Below, piece by piece: positions 8,076-16,262 of a stretch of DNA of 64,000 nt. Origin of the DNA: an uncultured Flavobacteriaceae bacterium (GTDB taxonomy: Bacteria > Bacteroidota > Bacteroidia > Flavobacteriales > Flavobacteriaceae); assembly GCA_947494715.1 (NCBI GenBank), contig CANLWG010000006.1, forward strand, positions 1-64,000. The letters run 5' to 3'. The notes beneath the pieces are model-generated. The model was not told where the DNA came from, did no database searches, and worked only from the letters and a program-made list of their open reading frames with translations. Numbering within the stretch: position 1 is the stretch's first letter; each line of letters begins with the position of its first letter. Made by a program: the position numbers and the translations under genes.

Positions 8076-9164
8076 TTACATCTTTACCAGACAATCCTTG
8101 GCCGCCGACTTATAGACTGCCTCCACAACACGAATATCCCGTAATCCCTCTTCGCCCGGAACAATCAAGGCCGAATTGTTTTTGATGGCAAGGGCATCGT
8201 CATCCATTTGTTTGGCTTGTTGGTTTTCCAAGGGAAAATTGATTTGGGTTCCGTTAGACATTGAGCCTTTATTTCCACTATAAGAGGAATGAGGCTCCAT
8301 TTTTACCCATCCCTTGTCATAGGTGATGTTCAGATGGTTCATACGGATACCATAGCTGGTATGGCATGCGGCACGTGCCCCACTTGGAAATTCCAATTGG
8401 AACATTGCGGTTTCTTCCACTTCATGATATATTTCGGGCCGTGTGGTAAAGGTCTGGGCCAGAACGGAAATAGGTTCTTCCCCTGTGGCGAGTCGGGCTC
8501 CTTGTATGGCGTACACGCCCATATCACCCATTACGCCGCCGCCCATAGCTTTTTTCTGCTTCCAGTGGTTAGATCGTCCATCAAAGTACCCGGCAGCGGA
8601 AGTTACCATTTTTACAGGCCCAAAAGGTTTTTCCTTGGCCACCTTCATATAGGCCTGGATATTCGGGTCATGTTGGCATCGATATCCAATGGCCAGCTTT
8701 ACTTTATTGTCGTTACAGGCTTTGATCATAGCCTCGCAATCCGCAACGGATGGGGCCATGGGCTTTTCGCACCACACCTGTTTACCTGCATTAGCGGCCC
8801 GTATAGTGTATTCAGCATGCATAGAGGGAGGTAGCACCACATAAACAATGTCTATATCAGAATTGTTTGCAATACCATCAAAGTTTTGATAGGAATAGAC
8901 ATTTTTATCCTGGATGCCATATTTTTCTTGCCATACAGGGATTTTTTCAGGGCTTCCCGTAACAATACCTCTAAGCTCACAATGTTGGGTCAATTGTAGC
9001 GCGGGGGCAAGTATATCCGTGCTGTAATATCCCAGACCTACCAAAGCTACGCCTAGTTTTTTGTTTTGGGGTCTTGCGGCCGATACCAATATATTGGGAG
9101 CCAATGCCGTTGCAGCAGCAAGCATACCTGTTTTTTGTAGAAACTCCCTTCGTTGCTTTTCCAT
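8076..9164 (-). CDS. Gfo/Idh/MocA-family oxidoreductase with Tat signal
   Basis: A 362-residue NAD(P)-dependent sugar or inositol-type oxidoreductase. The N-terminus carries a twin-arginine signal (RREFLQKTGMLAAATALA, residues 5-22), so it is probably folded with its cofactor and then exported. The Rossmann motif is VALVGLGYYS (39-48). The family's EKP motif is at 133-135 (WCEKPMAPS). The C-terminal dehydrogenase domain contains MGGGVMGDMGVYAI. It resembles the glucose-fructose oxidoreductase branch, but the substrate cannot be told from sequence. It stands alone on the minus strand, 155 bases from the DoxX gene behind it. Family assignment is firm, export is well supported by the signal. Confidence 0.9.
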   Translation of the reverse strand: MEKQRREFLQKTGMLAAATALAPNILVSAARPQNKKLGVALVGLGYYSTDILAPALQLTQHCELRGIVTGSPEKIPVWQEKYGIQDKNVYSYQNFDGIANNSDIDIVYVVLPPSMHAEYTIRAANAGKQVWCEKPMAPSVADCEAMIKACNDNKVKLAIGYRCQHDPNIQAYMKVAKEKPFGPVKMVTSAAGYFDGRSNHWKQKKAMGGGVMGDMGVYAIQGARLATGEEPISVLAQTFTTRPEIYHEVEETAMFQLEFPSGARAACHTSYGIRMNHLNITYDKGWVKMEPHSSYSGNKGSMSNGTQINFPLENQQAKQMDDDALAIKNNSALIVPGEEGLRDIRVVEAVYKSAAKDCLVKM

Positions 9165-9319
9165 ATCTTCTTGATTTGGACTAAAAAGTACAACAAGAAT
9201 TTGAATAAATCAATATCGGTGAAACACTATTTCAGCAATTAATAATTAGCAGTTAGAAGGGTGGCCAAAATTGACAATGAAGCATTAATATACTATTTGG
9301 TTGGTCAAGTTTAAAAAAG

Positions 9320-9742
9320 TTATTCGCCTGTAGGCAAGGAAATATTTCTCTTTTTATCGTGATATGTAGCGAAATAAAGAAAGGCAATGGCCATAAACAA
9401 CAGATAGGTAGCATCGCTCAGACTTGTACCGTATACGATTCTGGTTATCAGGGCGCCAAACATAACTATCGAAAGAATAAATCCGCCATAATGTCGCACT
9501 TTGGGAATTACCAATAGAATGGCACCTACGGTTTCCAAAACCCCTACCAACACTCTAAACCATACAGGATATCCCCATTCCTCAAAGGCAGGTGTCCAAA
9601 AACCATCAGTGTCGAATTTTCGAATACCGTTTCTCATGAGCGATTCGGCAAACCAAAGACTCATAAGCCAAAATAGTGCAGGTCGAAATTTAGTGAGATA
9701 CATCCGCAGTGTGTGTATTTTTTTAGTAAACATAGCCAACAT
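9320..9742 (-). CDS. DoxX-family membrane protein
   Basis: A 140-residue protein with four predicted membrane helices (FRPALFWLMSLWFAESLM, GVLETVGAILLVI, GFILSIVMFGALITRIVY, YLLFMAIAFLYFAT). Layout and the N-terminal FRxALFWLMSL pattern fit DoxX/SURF4-like small membrane proteins. These accompany various redox and stress genes and have no agreed biochemical activity. It lies between the Gfo/Idh oxidoreductase gene downstream and the LytTR regulator upstream on the same strand, with gaps of 155 and 84 bases. Joint transcription is possible but not shown. Confidence 0.7.
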   Translation of the reverse strand: MLAMFTKKIHTLRMYLTKFRPALFWLMSLWFAESLMRNGIRKFDTDGFWTPAFEEWGYPVWFRVLVGVLETVGAILLVIPKVRHYGGFILSIVMFGALITRIVYGTSLSDATYLLFMAIAFLYFATYHDKKRNISLPTGE

Positions 9743-9826
9743 AATTAGTGTTCAGCTAAATTATAATGATAACTAGTCCGGATAATCAAAATGTGATGAA
9801 GGACCCTTTTTTTGTTCTAAATTGGC

Positions 9827-10594
9827 TTAGGTATCATCATTTTGTTTGAGGAGTTTTATTTTTTTCCGATAATTTTTGCTCAGTTTTATACTTTTTCCAC
9901 TTTTGAGCGAAACGAGATAACCGCCGTTCGGATTGGATTTGTACGAAGTAATCTTTTCCAAATTCACGATATATTTTCTGTGTACTCTTTGAAAAATCCT
10001 TGGGTCGAGTTCTTTTTCCAAACTACCCATTACTTTCCTGATCAAAAATCTATTTGAATTGTCCGTATAAATCGAAATATAGTTTCCATCCGATTCTAAA
10101 TACTCGATTTCCCCAACAAGGATAAAGGAAGTTTCATTACGGAGTTTATGCGGAATACGTTTTAAATAAGACTTTTTCAGACTTGTTTGTCCCTGAGTTA
10201 GACCAAGAGCATATACCACCAGACAAATAAGTATGTAGATTGTTAGGGTAATAAGAAAGGAATGGGTGAACCCAAAAAGAACAGCCATCCCAAGATTATA
10301 ATCCATACCTCCAGAAAACCACTTCAAACAAGAAAGCAAGAAAATATGGAGCAAAGAAAAGACCGAGCCTCCCAAAATTACATAGACCAATCTTTGGGTT
10401 TTGTTTTTACCTTTTTTCCAGATCCATGGAAAAATAACCACAACTATTGAAAATGCCACATATTCAAAGAGTAAGGGAATCAGCCTTAGCGCAGGAGGAT
10501 CATCATACTGACTATACAAAATATAATTTCTAAGGAATATGGACAGAGCAGTCCCAGAACCACCTAAGACGAACCATAAAAATGTCTTCGCCAA
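9827..10594 (-). CDS. Membrane-anchored LytTR-family transcription regulator
   Basis: A 255-residue protein. The N-terminal half holds four hydrophobic helices (TFLWFVLGGSGTALSIFL, FEYVAFSIVVVIFPWIW, LVYVILGGSVFSLLHIFLLS, FTHSFLITLTIYILICLVVY). Residues about 157-250 form a LytTR DNA-binding domain: EIEYLESDGNYISIYT, RFLIRKVMGSLEKEL, FQRVHRKYIVNLEKI and GKSIKLSKNYRKKI. There is no receiver domain, so it probably senses an envelope signal directly through its membrane part. This domain order is common in Bacteroidota. Targets are unknown. The DoxX gene directly downstream on the same strand is a plausible one. Confidence 0.85.
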   Translation of the reverse strand: MAKTFLWFVLGGSGTALSIFLRNYILYSQYDDPPALRLIPLLFEYVAFSIVVVIFPWIWKKGKNKTQRLVYVILGGSVFSLLHIFLLSCLKWFSGGMDYNLGMAVLFGFTHSFLITLTIYILICLVVYALGLTQGQTSLKKSYLKRIPHKLRNETSFILVGEIEYLESDGNYISIYTDNSNRFLIRKVMGSLEKELDPRIFQRVHRKYIVNLEKITSYKSNPNGGYLVSLKSGKSIKLSKNYRKKIKLLKQNDDT

Positions 10595-11094
10595 TTTGCT
10601 GTTTTGAAAAGCTCCTAGTATGTTCTTTATAGAATTGACGCCTTAGAAATTTAATGCCTCATTATATTGTATACAAGATAATGTTATTTGAAATGGTTTT
10701 CACCTATCAAAATCGGAAGATATATGTTCGCTGGCAATTAGGCATTTATTCAAAAAACACCAATGTATTCATGAAAATCTATATGCTAATTATAGTGGAA
10801 GAATAGAATCAGGGCAACTTCAGTAGAAGTACAAAGAACGCCCAAAGAATGCAGAATGCACAAAAAGCATAGACTAAGTAAGTTGAAGCGGTTTTTTTGT
10901 CCATTGGATTTTTGGGTTTTGGTAAAGAAACAATGGTAAGGGTAAAATGCTACCAGAAGCTCCATGTAAAGAAAGAATATTCGGTAAAATGATGGAAAAT
11001 CGATGAATAACCTATTTTGTACCTGAATGAAAAAAACTTTATTCGGATAAGATGTATGAAAACATAGATGAAATACAGATAATCGAATTGTTTG
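10595..11094. other. Gene-poor 500-base spacer
   Basis: This AT-rich spacer lies between the LytTR regulator and the HisC-like gene, both on the minus strand. The only structure seen is a 31-codon minus-strand frame encoding a hydrophobic peptide (10809-10904, listed separately). No terminator with a clear stem and T-run was found. Confidence 0.5.
10809..10904 (-). CDS. Candidate small single-helix membrane protein, 31 residues
   Basis: ATG at 10904 and TGA at 10809 give a 31-residue peptide: a basic N-terminus (MDKKTAS), then an uninterrupted hydrophobic run of about 20 residues (YLVYAFCAFCILWAFFVLLL) and a short KLP tail. This is the typical shape of a bacterial small membrane protein with the N-terminus inside. 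It sits alone in a 500-base spacer. No ribosome binding site or promoter is evident, and short hydrophobic frames arise by chance in AT-rich DNA, so it is a candidate only. Confidence 0.35.
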   Translation of the reverse strand: MDKKTASTYLVYAFCAFCILWAFFVLLLKLP

Positions 11095-12207
11095 TTAGGT
11101 CATAACCTTTCTTAGAGCCTTACTGAAGGATTCGGTTTCCTCCAAAGTTCCGGTACTTATACGAGCCCATTCCAGAAAAGGAGGGAATGGCCTACCGATC
11201 AATACATTTTCTTTTTGCATTGCGGATATCATACTTTGAATTGGGCGACCCGTTCTAAAAAAAACAAAATTGGTATGAGAAGGGATATAACGAAGTCCCA
11301 AATCGCTCAATGTGTTGTAGATGTGCCTTTTGGCCTCCTCTGTTTTAAGCAGGCTAAATTTATAAAAATCATCATCTTTTAACGCCTCCTTGGCAGCCTC
11401 TATGGCTAAAATGTTGGTGTTGGCCATTACACTTGCTTTTAATTTAGCGGCAATGTCCGGTCTGGCAATCAGATAACCAACCCTAAGCCCGGCAAGGCCA
11501 TAGACTTTGGAAAAGGTTTTGGATACAATTACATTTCGCCCTTTTTTGACCAGATCGATCATGGAAGGGTAGTCGGCCTGGGTAATAAAATCGTAATAGG
11601 CCTCATCTACGAATAGTATTGTCTTCATATCGAACGAAGTGCAAAAATCCACAAGCTTATTTCTTTCTACGATAGTTCCCGTTGGATTATTAGGATTGCA
11701 GATAAAAATCAATTTGGTTTTTTGGTTCACCTTTTTGGCCATGGCATCCAAATCGTGGACCATTTCGTCGTTTACGGGGACACGATGTATACGGGCACCA
11801 AAAGTCTGGGCATATTGCATCATGACATGAAAAGTGGGGTCTGCCGCTATAATTTCCCTATTGCCGATACCATACGTAAGCCCAGCTGCCCTTAATCCTT
11901 CTGTGGAACCACCTGTAACTACAACATGATCCCTCGTCACCCCTTCTTTTTTTGCTATACCGTTTACAAGACTTGACAATGCCCTAAAAGGATAGCGACA
12001 GGCTTCGTTCAGGGAAGAGGTAATGGTCTCCCGTACCCGATTAGATGGTCCGTAAGGATTTTCGTTGGCGTTAAGACGTATTGGGCGATCTGCGGGAAAA
12101 GGTCTTTCGGAAAAATCCACGGCCCAGCCTTCCAACCCGTTAAACAATGCAAAGCCACCGGACAATCCAACGGTTTTCAACCAGTTTCTTCGGTCTAAAT
12201 TTCTCAT
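11095..12207 (-). CDS. Tat-exported PLP aminotransferase of the HisC type
   Basis: A 370-residue fold-type I aminotransferase closest to histidinol-phosphate aminotransferases. Landmarks are LNANENPYGPS (45-55), the NPNNPTGT loop (171-178), the PLP-binding DEAYYDF (201-207) and the Schiff-base lysine in SKVYGLAGLRVGY (K234). The N-terminus, DRRNWLKTVGLSGGFALF (5-22), is a twin-arginine signal, so the enzyme seems to be exported with PLP bound. A periplasmic HisC-like enzyme is not needed for histidine synthesis and probably acts on another amino acid or amine. It is isolated: no his genes lie near it, and the next gene leftward is 500 bases away. Confidence 0.85.
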   Translation of the reverse strand: MRNLDRRNWLKTVGLSGGFALFNGLEGWAVDFSERPFPADRPIRLNANENPYGPSNRVRETITSSLNEACRYPFRALSSLVNGIAKKEGVTRDHVVVTGGSTEGLRAAGLTYGIGNREIIAADPTFHVMMQYAQTFGARIHRVPVNDEMVHDLDAMAKKVNQKTKLIFICNPNNPTGTIVERNKLVDFCTSFDMKTILFVDEAYYDFITQADYPSMIDLVKKGRNVIVSKTFSKVYGLAGLRVGYLIARPDIAAKLKASVMANTNILAIEAAKEALKDDDFYKFSLLKTEEAKRHIYNTLSDLGLRYIPSHTNFVFFRTGRPIQSMISAMQKENVLIGRPFPPFLEWARISTGTLEETESFSKALRKVMT

Positions 12208-12330
12208 AAACTGTTCTTATGAGAAATAAGATACAAATAATAAATGAAGATTTGAGCATCAAAGATTAAGCTCAACAGGCTCTGGAACCCTCTAAAAAAA
12301 GGAAAAGATATATATGGTTAGAATACCAAT

Positions 12331-12894
12331 TTACAGTTGAAACTCTTCATTGTTGCCGTCCCCATTTTTCAAGGACTTAATGGGAAACACGTCTTTGAGG
12401 ATATAGGCCCCTACAATAGCGATACCTCCCGCAAATAGAGGTATAGCATAATCCCAATGTAGTATTTTCAGTAAGCTCCCGCATATAATGGCCAATGTGC
12501 CCAAAACCATGGCACAGTTCCATAAAATTTGGGATAAACTGTTCTTTGCTTTTCTATCCTCATCCAGGAAATAGGCGGTTCCCTCCATGACAAACCAAGT
12601 GAGAAAGGAAACGGCTATAATTACTTGGAAGACTATGGTGTACGGAAAGTCCAATATTCTAAAGATACCATTGGTAGTCCAAAAAACTACCAAGACCAAT
12701 TTAACATAATCAATGAACTTTTTTTCCATTTTTTTCCAAAAACGTATCGAATATAAAATACCGATTGCTCCAAAAGCAACAAGCATAATTTCTGATGCAT
12801 AGGGCCATTGTAGTACTTGGGCCAACATACCTAGAAGTAGGATCGCAATGGATACCCTTATGGGCATTTTCAAAACTCTGTGGGATACTGACAT
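12331..12894 (-). CDS. Multi-pass membrane protein with GldL-like repeats
   Basis: A 187-residue protein with about six hydrophobic helices (VSIAILLLGMLAQVL, IMLVAFGAIGILYSI, YVKLVLVVFWTTNGIF, TIVFQVIIAVSFLTWFVM, ILWNCAMVLGTLAIICGSLL, YAIPLFAGGIAIVGAYIL). The segments QVLQWPYASEIML and LKILHWDYAIPLF look like the helix-loop motif in GldL and related Bacteroidota membrane proteins (K-I-M-H-W-P-x-A). The cytoplasmic tail is short and acidic. It is not full GldL, which has a longer C-terminal part. It starts 17 bases after the stop of the nuclease-like gene, so the two are probably one transcript. Confidence 0.55.
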   Translation of the reverse strand: MSVSHRVLKMPIRVSIAILLLGMLAQVLQWPYASEIMLVAFGAIGILYSIRFWKKMEKKFIDYVKLVLVVFWTTNGIFRILDFPYTIVFQVIIAVSFLTWFVMEGTAYFLDEDRKAKNSLSQILWNCAMVLGTLAIICGSLLKILHWDYAIPLFAGGIAIVGAYILKDVFPIKSLKNGDGNNEEFQL

Positions 12895-12910
12895 GAAATC
12901 TGTCTTTAAA

Positions 12911-13354
12911 TTATATTACTTTAACATTTGCCTTTAAGCCCTCCATAATACCCATTATGTTGTTTACGGTCTCCTTCAAATAATGTCGGACCAGTATATG
13001 GGGTATGCGAATAGTGGTAAAACCGTTCTTGAAGGAGTGCATGGTTTCTTCCAGGTCATTTATAGCCTGTTCATGGGTCATCATATGGTATTCCGTGTCT
13101 ATCTCAATATTCAATTTTACTCTTGAAATGGCTATATCTATTGATTTTTTACCGTCCCACCATTCCAGCATAGCCGCAACACCCTCTTTCTTGAGGCCGT
13201 AATACAGTTGAATCGCTTCTAACGGTGTTCCCTTTTTTTCCATCAGATCTTCCATACGCACTTGGTGCTGGGAACATAGTTCCACACCCAGTGATTCCAT
13301 GGAATTTCTGTGATCCAGATAGCCCAGTTCCTTGTTACATTCTAAACATATCAT
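12911..13354 (-). CDS. Small PD-(D/E)XK nuclease-like protein with a Cys-rich N-terminus
   Basis: A 147-residue protein that I cannot assign to a named family. The first 30 residues have the metal-binding look CLECNKELGYLDHR...CSQHQ. The remainder follows the DUF559/Vsr-type nuclease pattern: KSIDIAISRVKLNIEIDTEY (a D, about eleven residues, then E-x-D), then H, an acidic helix (QAINDLEETMHSF), and GFTTIRIPH, like the closing G-x-x-x-x-R-I strand of those nucleases. In the classical motif the last residue is Lys; here, as in DUF559, it is Asp. It starts the transcript that continues 17 bases later into the GldL-like membrane protein, and it diverges from the pxp operon. The nuclease assignment is inference from motif order. 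Confidence 0.45.
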   Translation of the reverse strand: MICLECNKELGYLDHRNSMESLGVELCSQHQVRMEDLMEKKGTPLEAIQLYYGLKKEGVAAMLEWWDGKKSIDIAISRVKLNIEIDTEYHMMTHEQAINDLEETMHSFKNGFTTIRIPHILVRHYLKETVNNIMGIMEGLKANVKVI

Positions 13355-13400
13355 TTAAGTAGGTCAATTTTTTGTACCGATAGCAATCGGAACAATTTGA

Positions 13401-13429
13401 TTTGTGATAATAATAACCGGGTATTTTTG
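13401..13429 (+). promoter_or_regulatory. Bacteroidota-type promoter of the Nramp-pxpABC operon
   Basis: TTTG at 13401-13404, a 17-base spacer, then TATTTTTG at 13422-13429 match the Bacteroidota sigma-ABfr consensus (TTTG, 17-23 bases, TAnnTTTG). The predicted start of transcription falls near 13436, about 160 bases before the transporter ATG at 13597. Confidence 0.6.
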
Positions 13430-13434
13430 GGAAT

Positions 13435-13462
13435 AGTATGTAACATCGATGTATGACATACT
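13435..13462. promoter_or_regulatory. Nested palindrome at the predicted transcription start, likely operator
   Basis: AGTATGT (13435-13441) and ACATACT (13456-13462) are perfect inverted arms that flank an inner ten-base palindrome, ACATCGATGT (13443-13452). The site begins where transcription from the promoter at 13401-13429 would start. This is the usual position for a repressor operator. No regulator gene lies in the operon, so the binding protein is unknown. Confidence 0.5.
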
Positions 13463-13596
13463 GTTTTTAGATGAACTGCAATTTTTTAGACGAACGGCAT
13501 TGAAAAATGTTAAAACTGTTGTGAAATTCTTTCGCCTGTCGGGATCAAGTTAAATCATTACCCCTTATATTTATAACACCATGGCATTGCTGAAAT

Positions 13597-14790
13597 ATGT
13601 TTAAAAAAGTTGGCCCCGGGGTTTTGATCGCAGCGGCCTTTATAGGGCCGGGTACCATTACAGCATGTACTTTGGCCGGAGTGGAATTTGGCTATGCCCT
13701 TCTATGGGCCATGGCATTGTCCATTACCGCAACAATAATTCTACAGGAAATGTCCGCTCGTTTGGGAATCATTACCCAAAATGGCCTTGCGGAAGTAATC
13801 CGTTCGGAGATTAGGTCTCCCTTTTTGCGGAATTTGATTATCGGAATTATACTAATGGCCATAGTCGTGGGCAATGCAGCCTACGAAGGCGGTAATATAG
13901 GCGGCGGCACTTTAGGGCTTGAAGCAATTTTTGGCCCCAAAGGAATGGACTACTATCCTTTTATTATTGGAATGTTTGCATTCATCTTGCTTTACTTGGG
14001 TAATTACAGGACTTTGGAGAAAGTATTTGTTTCATTGGTCATTGTCATGAGCTTGTCCTTCCTGATTACCGCTTTAATTACCAAGCCGGATTTCAAGGCA
14101 ATATTGGGGGGAATCTTTATTCCCACTTTGCCCCAGGAAAGTATTTTAACGGTAGTTGCACTCGTGGGGACCACCGTGGTTCCTTACAATCTTTTTCTTC
14201 ATGCTTCTTTGGTCAGTGAAAAATGGAAAACAAAGGGCGATTTAAAATGGGCCCGATGGGATACTTTTTTTTCCTTAGTACTTGGTGGACTTGTCTCAAT
14301 GGCCATAATTATTGCCGCCGCGGCCATCCCTGAAAAGTCAATTTCCGGGGTACTGGATTTGGCCAAAGGACTAGAGCCCCTTTATGGAAATGCGGCACGG
14401 TATTGCATGGGTGTTGGATTATTTGCCGCCGGGGTTACCTCGGCCATAACCGCCCCTTTGGCGGCTGCCTATGTGGCAGATAGTTGTTTTGGATGGAGAG
14501 CCGGATTGAAGGATTATAGATTCAGGTCGGTTTGGATCATCATTTTGATTTTGGGCGTTTTATTTATGTCTTTCGGGATAAAACCTATTGAAATTATAAA
14601 GTTTGCTCAGGTAGCCAATGGTGTTTTATTGCCGTTCACTGCTGTTTTTTTGTTATGGGCGGTAAATAGGCCGGCCATTATGGGAAGGCATCGGAACAAA
14701 ATACTCCAGAATGTTGTGGGTGTTGTTATCATTGTCCTTGCAGTTCTTTTGGGGGCCAAGAGCATTTTAAAAGTCTTCGATATTTTTTAG
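13597..14790 (+). CDS. Nramp-like transporter lacking the metal ligands; probable 5-oxoproline transporter
   Basis: A 397-residue SLC11/Nramp-fold membrane protein with about eleven helices. In metal-transporting Nramps the first helix has D-P-G-N and the sixth has M-P-H-N, supplying the Asp, Asn and Met that hold the metal. Here helix 1 reads AAFIGPGTITACTLAG (GPGT at 17-20) and helix 6 reads TTVVPYNLFLHASLV (VPYN at 195-198), so all three ligands are lost. It is the first gene of an operon: its TAG stop directly abuts the ATG of pxpA. Bacillus subtilis has the same linkage (ycsG beside ycsF-kipI-kipA). Uptake of 5-oxoproline, or co-transport with another ion, is therefore more likely than Mn/Fe import. 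The ligand loss is seen; the substrate is inferred. Confidence 0.85.
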   Translation: MFKKVGPGVLIAAAFIGPGTITACTLAGVEFGYALLWAMALSITATIILQEMSARLGIITQNGLAEVIRSEIRSPFLRNLIIGIILMAIVVGNAAYEGGNIGGGTLGLEAIFGPKGMDYYPFIIGMFAFILLYLGNYRTLEKVFVSLVIVMSLSFLITALITKPDFKAILGGIFIPTLPQESILTVVALVGTTVVPYNLFLHASLVSEKWKTKGDLKWARWDTFFSLVLGGLVSMAIIIAAAAIPEKSISGVLDLAKGLEPLYGNAARYCMGVGLFAAGVTSAITAPLAAAYVADSCFGWRAGLKDYRFRSVWIIILILGVLFMSFGIKPIEIIKFAQVANGVLLPFTAVFLLWAVNRPAIMGRHRNKILQNVVGVVIIVLAVLLGAKSILKVFDIF

Positions 14791-15528
14791 ATGGATAAAA
14801 TCGATATTAATTGTGATGTAGGAGAGGGCATAAGAAACGAGGAGGAATTGTTTCCTTTTATTTCTTCCTGCAATATAGCCTGTGGAGGCCATGCCGGAGA
14901 TAAGCAGACCATGATGGAAACCGTACGATCGGCAAAGCAGTTTAATGTAAAAATAGGGGCGCATCCTTCCTATCCCGATAAACAGAACTTTGGAAGGGTT
15001 TCCATGGATATTTCCGAGAATCTGTTAATTGAAACCATCCAAGAACAAATAGAAAGTTTGAGGGCCGTCTTAAAGAAAGAAGAATTGGACTTACACCATA
15101 TAAAGCTACACGGCGCACTATATAATGATGTAACCAAGGATAATAACTTGGCCCAAACCGTATTGAAATCGCTGGAAAAATATAAACCACAAGCAACTAT
15201 ATATGTGCCCTATGCTTCGGCCATGGCCAAAGAAGCCGTAAATCTTGGGTTTTCCATAATGTACGAAGCTTTTGGGGATCGGAGATACCATAAAGACCTG
15301 AGTCTGGTTTCCCGAGATTTACCCAAGGCCGTTAATAAGGACCCCGAGGAGGTACTACAACAAGTGGTTTCCATTGTAAAGGACAAGAAAGTAAAAGCCT
15401 CAGATGGAAATTCGGTCAAGATTTTGGCAGATACTATATGTATTCACGGTGATAACCCTTTTGCTTTGCAAATTGTATCGTATCTTTCTCAGGAATTACC
15501 AAACCAGAACATCCAACTAAAAAAGTGA
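14791..15528 (+). CDS. pxpA: 5-oxoprolinase subunit A (LamB/YcsF family)
   Basis: A 245-residue protein that matches the LamB/YcsF family end to end: IDINCDVGEG at the N-terminus, NIACGGHAGDKQT, KIGAHPSYPDKQNFGR, HIKLHGALYNDV and ICIHGDNPFAL near the C-terminus. PxpA works with PxpB and PxpC to cleave 5-oxo-L-proline to glutamate with ATP, recycling pyroglutamate that forms spontaneously from glutamine or peptide N-termini. The ATG follows the stop of the transporter gene with no gap, and its stop overlaps the GTG start of pxpB by four bases, so translational coupling is likely. Confidence 0.93.
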   Translation: MDKIDINCDVGEGIRNEEELFPFISSCNIACGGHAGDKQTMMETVRSAKQFNVKIGAHPSYPDKQNFGRVSMDISENLLIETIQEQIESLRAVLKKEELDLHHIKLHGALYNDVTKDNNLAQTVLKSLEKYKPQATIYVPYASAMAKEAVNLGFSIMYEAFGDRRYHKDLSLVSRDLPKAVNKDPEEVLQQVVSIVKDKKVKASDGNSVKILADTICIHGDNPFALQIVSYLSQELPNQNIQLKK

Positions 15529-16262
15529 CCCACTACCCAATCTCTATACGACCCTTTGGCGTACATGCCATATTACTCGAGTGGCCCAATGAAGTGGACG
15601 AAGCCATTCTAGAAAATATCCTACAATTTCAACACCATCTTAAGGTAAACCACCTGGGGGAGGAAGAATGGGAAATGATTCCGGCGTACAACTCGTTGAC
15701 CCTAATTTACAGAAAAGCACCGATTCGTTTTGCGGAATTTAGCGAACAGGTAAAAACCTGGTATACCAAATTGGAACAAACGTCCTTGCCCCAAAGGTTC
15801 ATTTGGAAACTGCCGGTCTGTTATGATTTGGAATTCGGCATAGATTTAAAAAGTGTTTCTGAAAAATTGGGAAAAAGCATAGAAGAGATTATAGGCCAAC
15901 ACACAAGTCATACCTATACGGTCTATGGAATCGGATTTTTGCCCGGATTTATGTATTTAGGTGGATTGCCACCATCATTGGAAGTCCCAAGGAGGGAAGA
16001 GCCTCGGCTTAGGGTAAAAAAAGGCTCGGTTGGCCTAGCCGGTAAACAAACGGGAATCTATCCACAAGATTCTCCAGGGGGATGGAATATCATCGGAAGC
16101 TGTTCGGTGCCAATGTTCGACCCTAAAAAGAAAGACCCCTGTTTTGTAAATGTAGGGGACAAGGTACAGTTCTACTCCATTATGAGAGCGGAATACGATT
16201 TACACAAAATTGAGGGTGAGGTAGGGATTTATAAATTGGAAAAAGCCAAATGGGATGCTTAA
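15525..16262 (+). CDS. pxpB: 5-oxoprolinase subunit B (KipI-like)
   Basis: A 245-residue protein of the KipI/carboxyltransferase C-D family. The diagnostic block is GIGFLPGFMYLGGLPPSL, followed by KGSVGLAGKQTGIYPQDS and PGGWNIIGSCSVPMFD. Translation most likely begins at GTG 15525, which overlaps the TGA of pxpA (GTGA). The protein begins THYPISIRPFG, as family members do. Its 3' end overlaps the ATG of pxpC by eight bases. In B. subtilis the homologue KipI also inhibits the sporulation kinase KinA, but the conserved role with PxpA and PxpC is 5-oxoproline hydrolysis. Confidence 0.93.
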   Translation: MTHYPISIRPFGVHAILLEWPNEVDEAILENILQFQHHLKVNHLGEEEWEMIPAYNSLTLIYRKAPIRFAEFSEQVKTWYTKLEQTSLPQRFIWKLPVCYDLEFGIDLKSVSEKLGKSIEEIIGQHTSHTYTVYGIGFLPGFMYLGGLPPSLEVPRREEPRLRVKKGSVGLAGKQTGIYPQDSPGGWNIIGSCSVPMFDPKKKDPCFVNVGDKVQFYSIMRAEYDLHKIEGEVGIYKLEKAKWDA

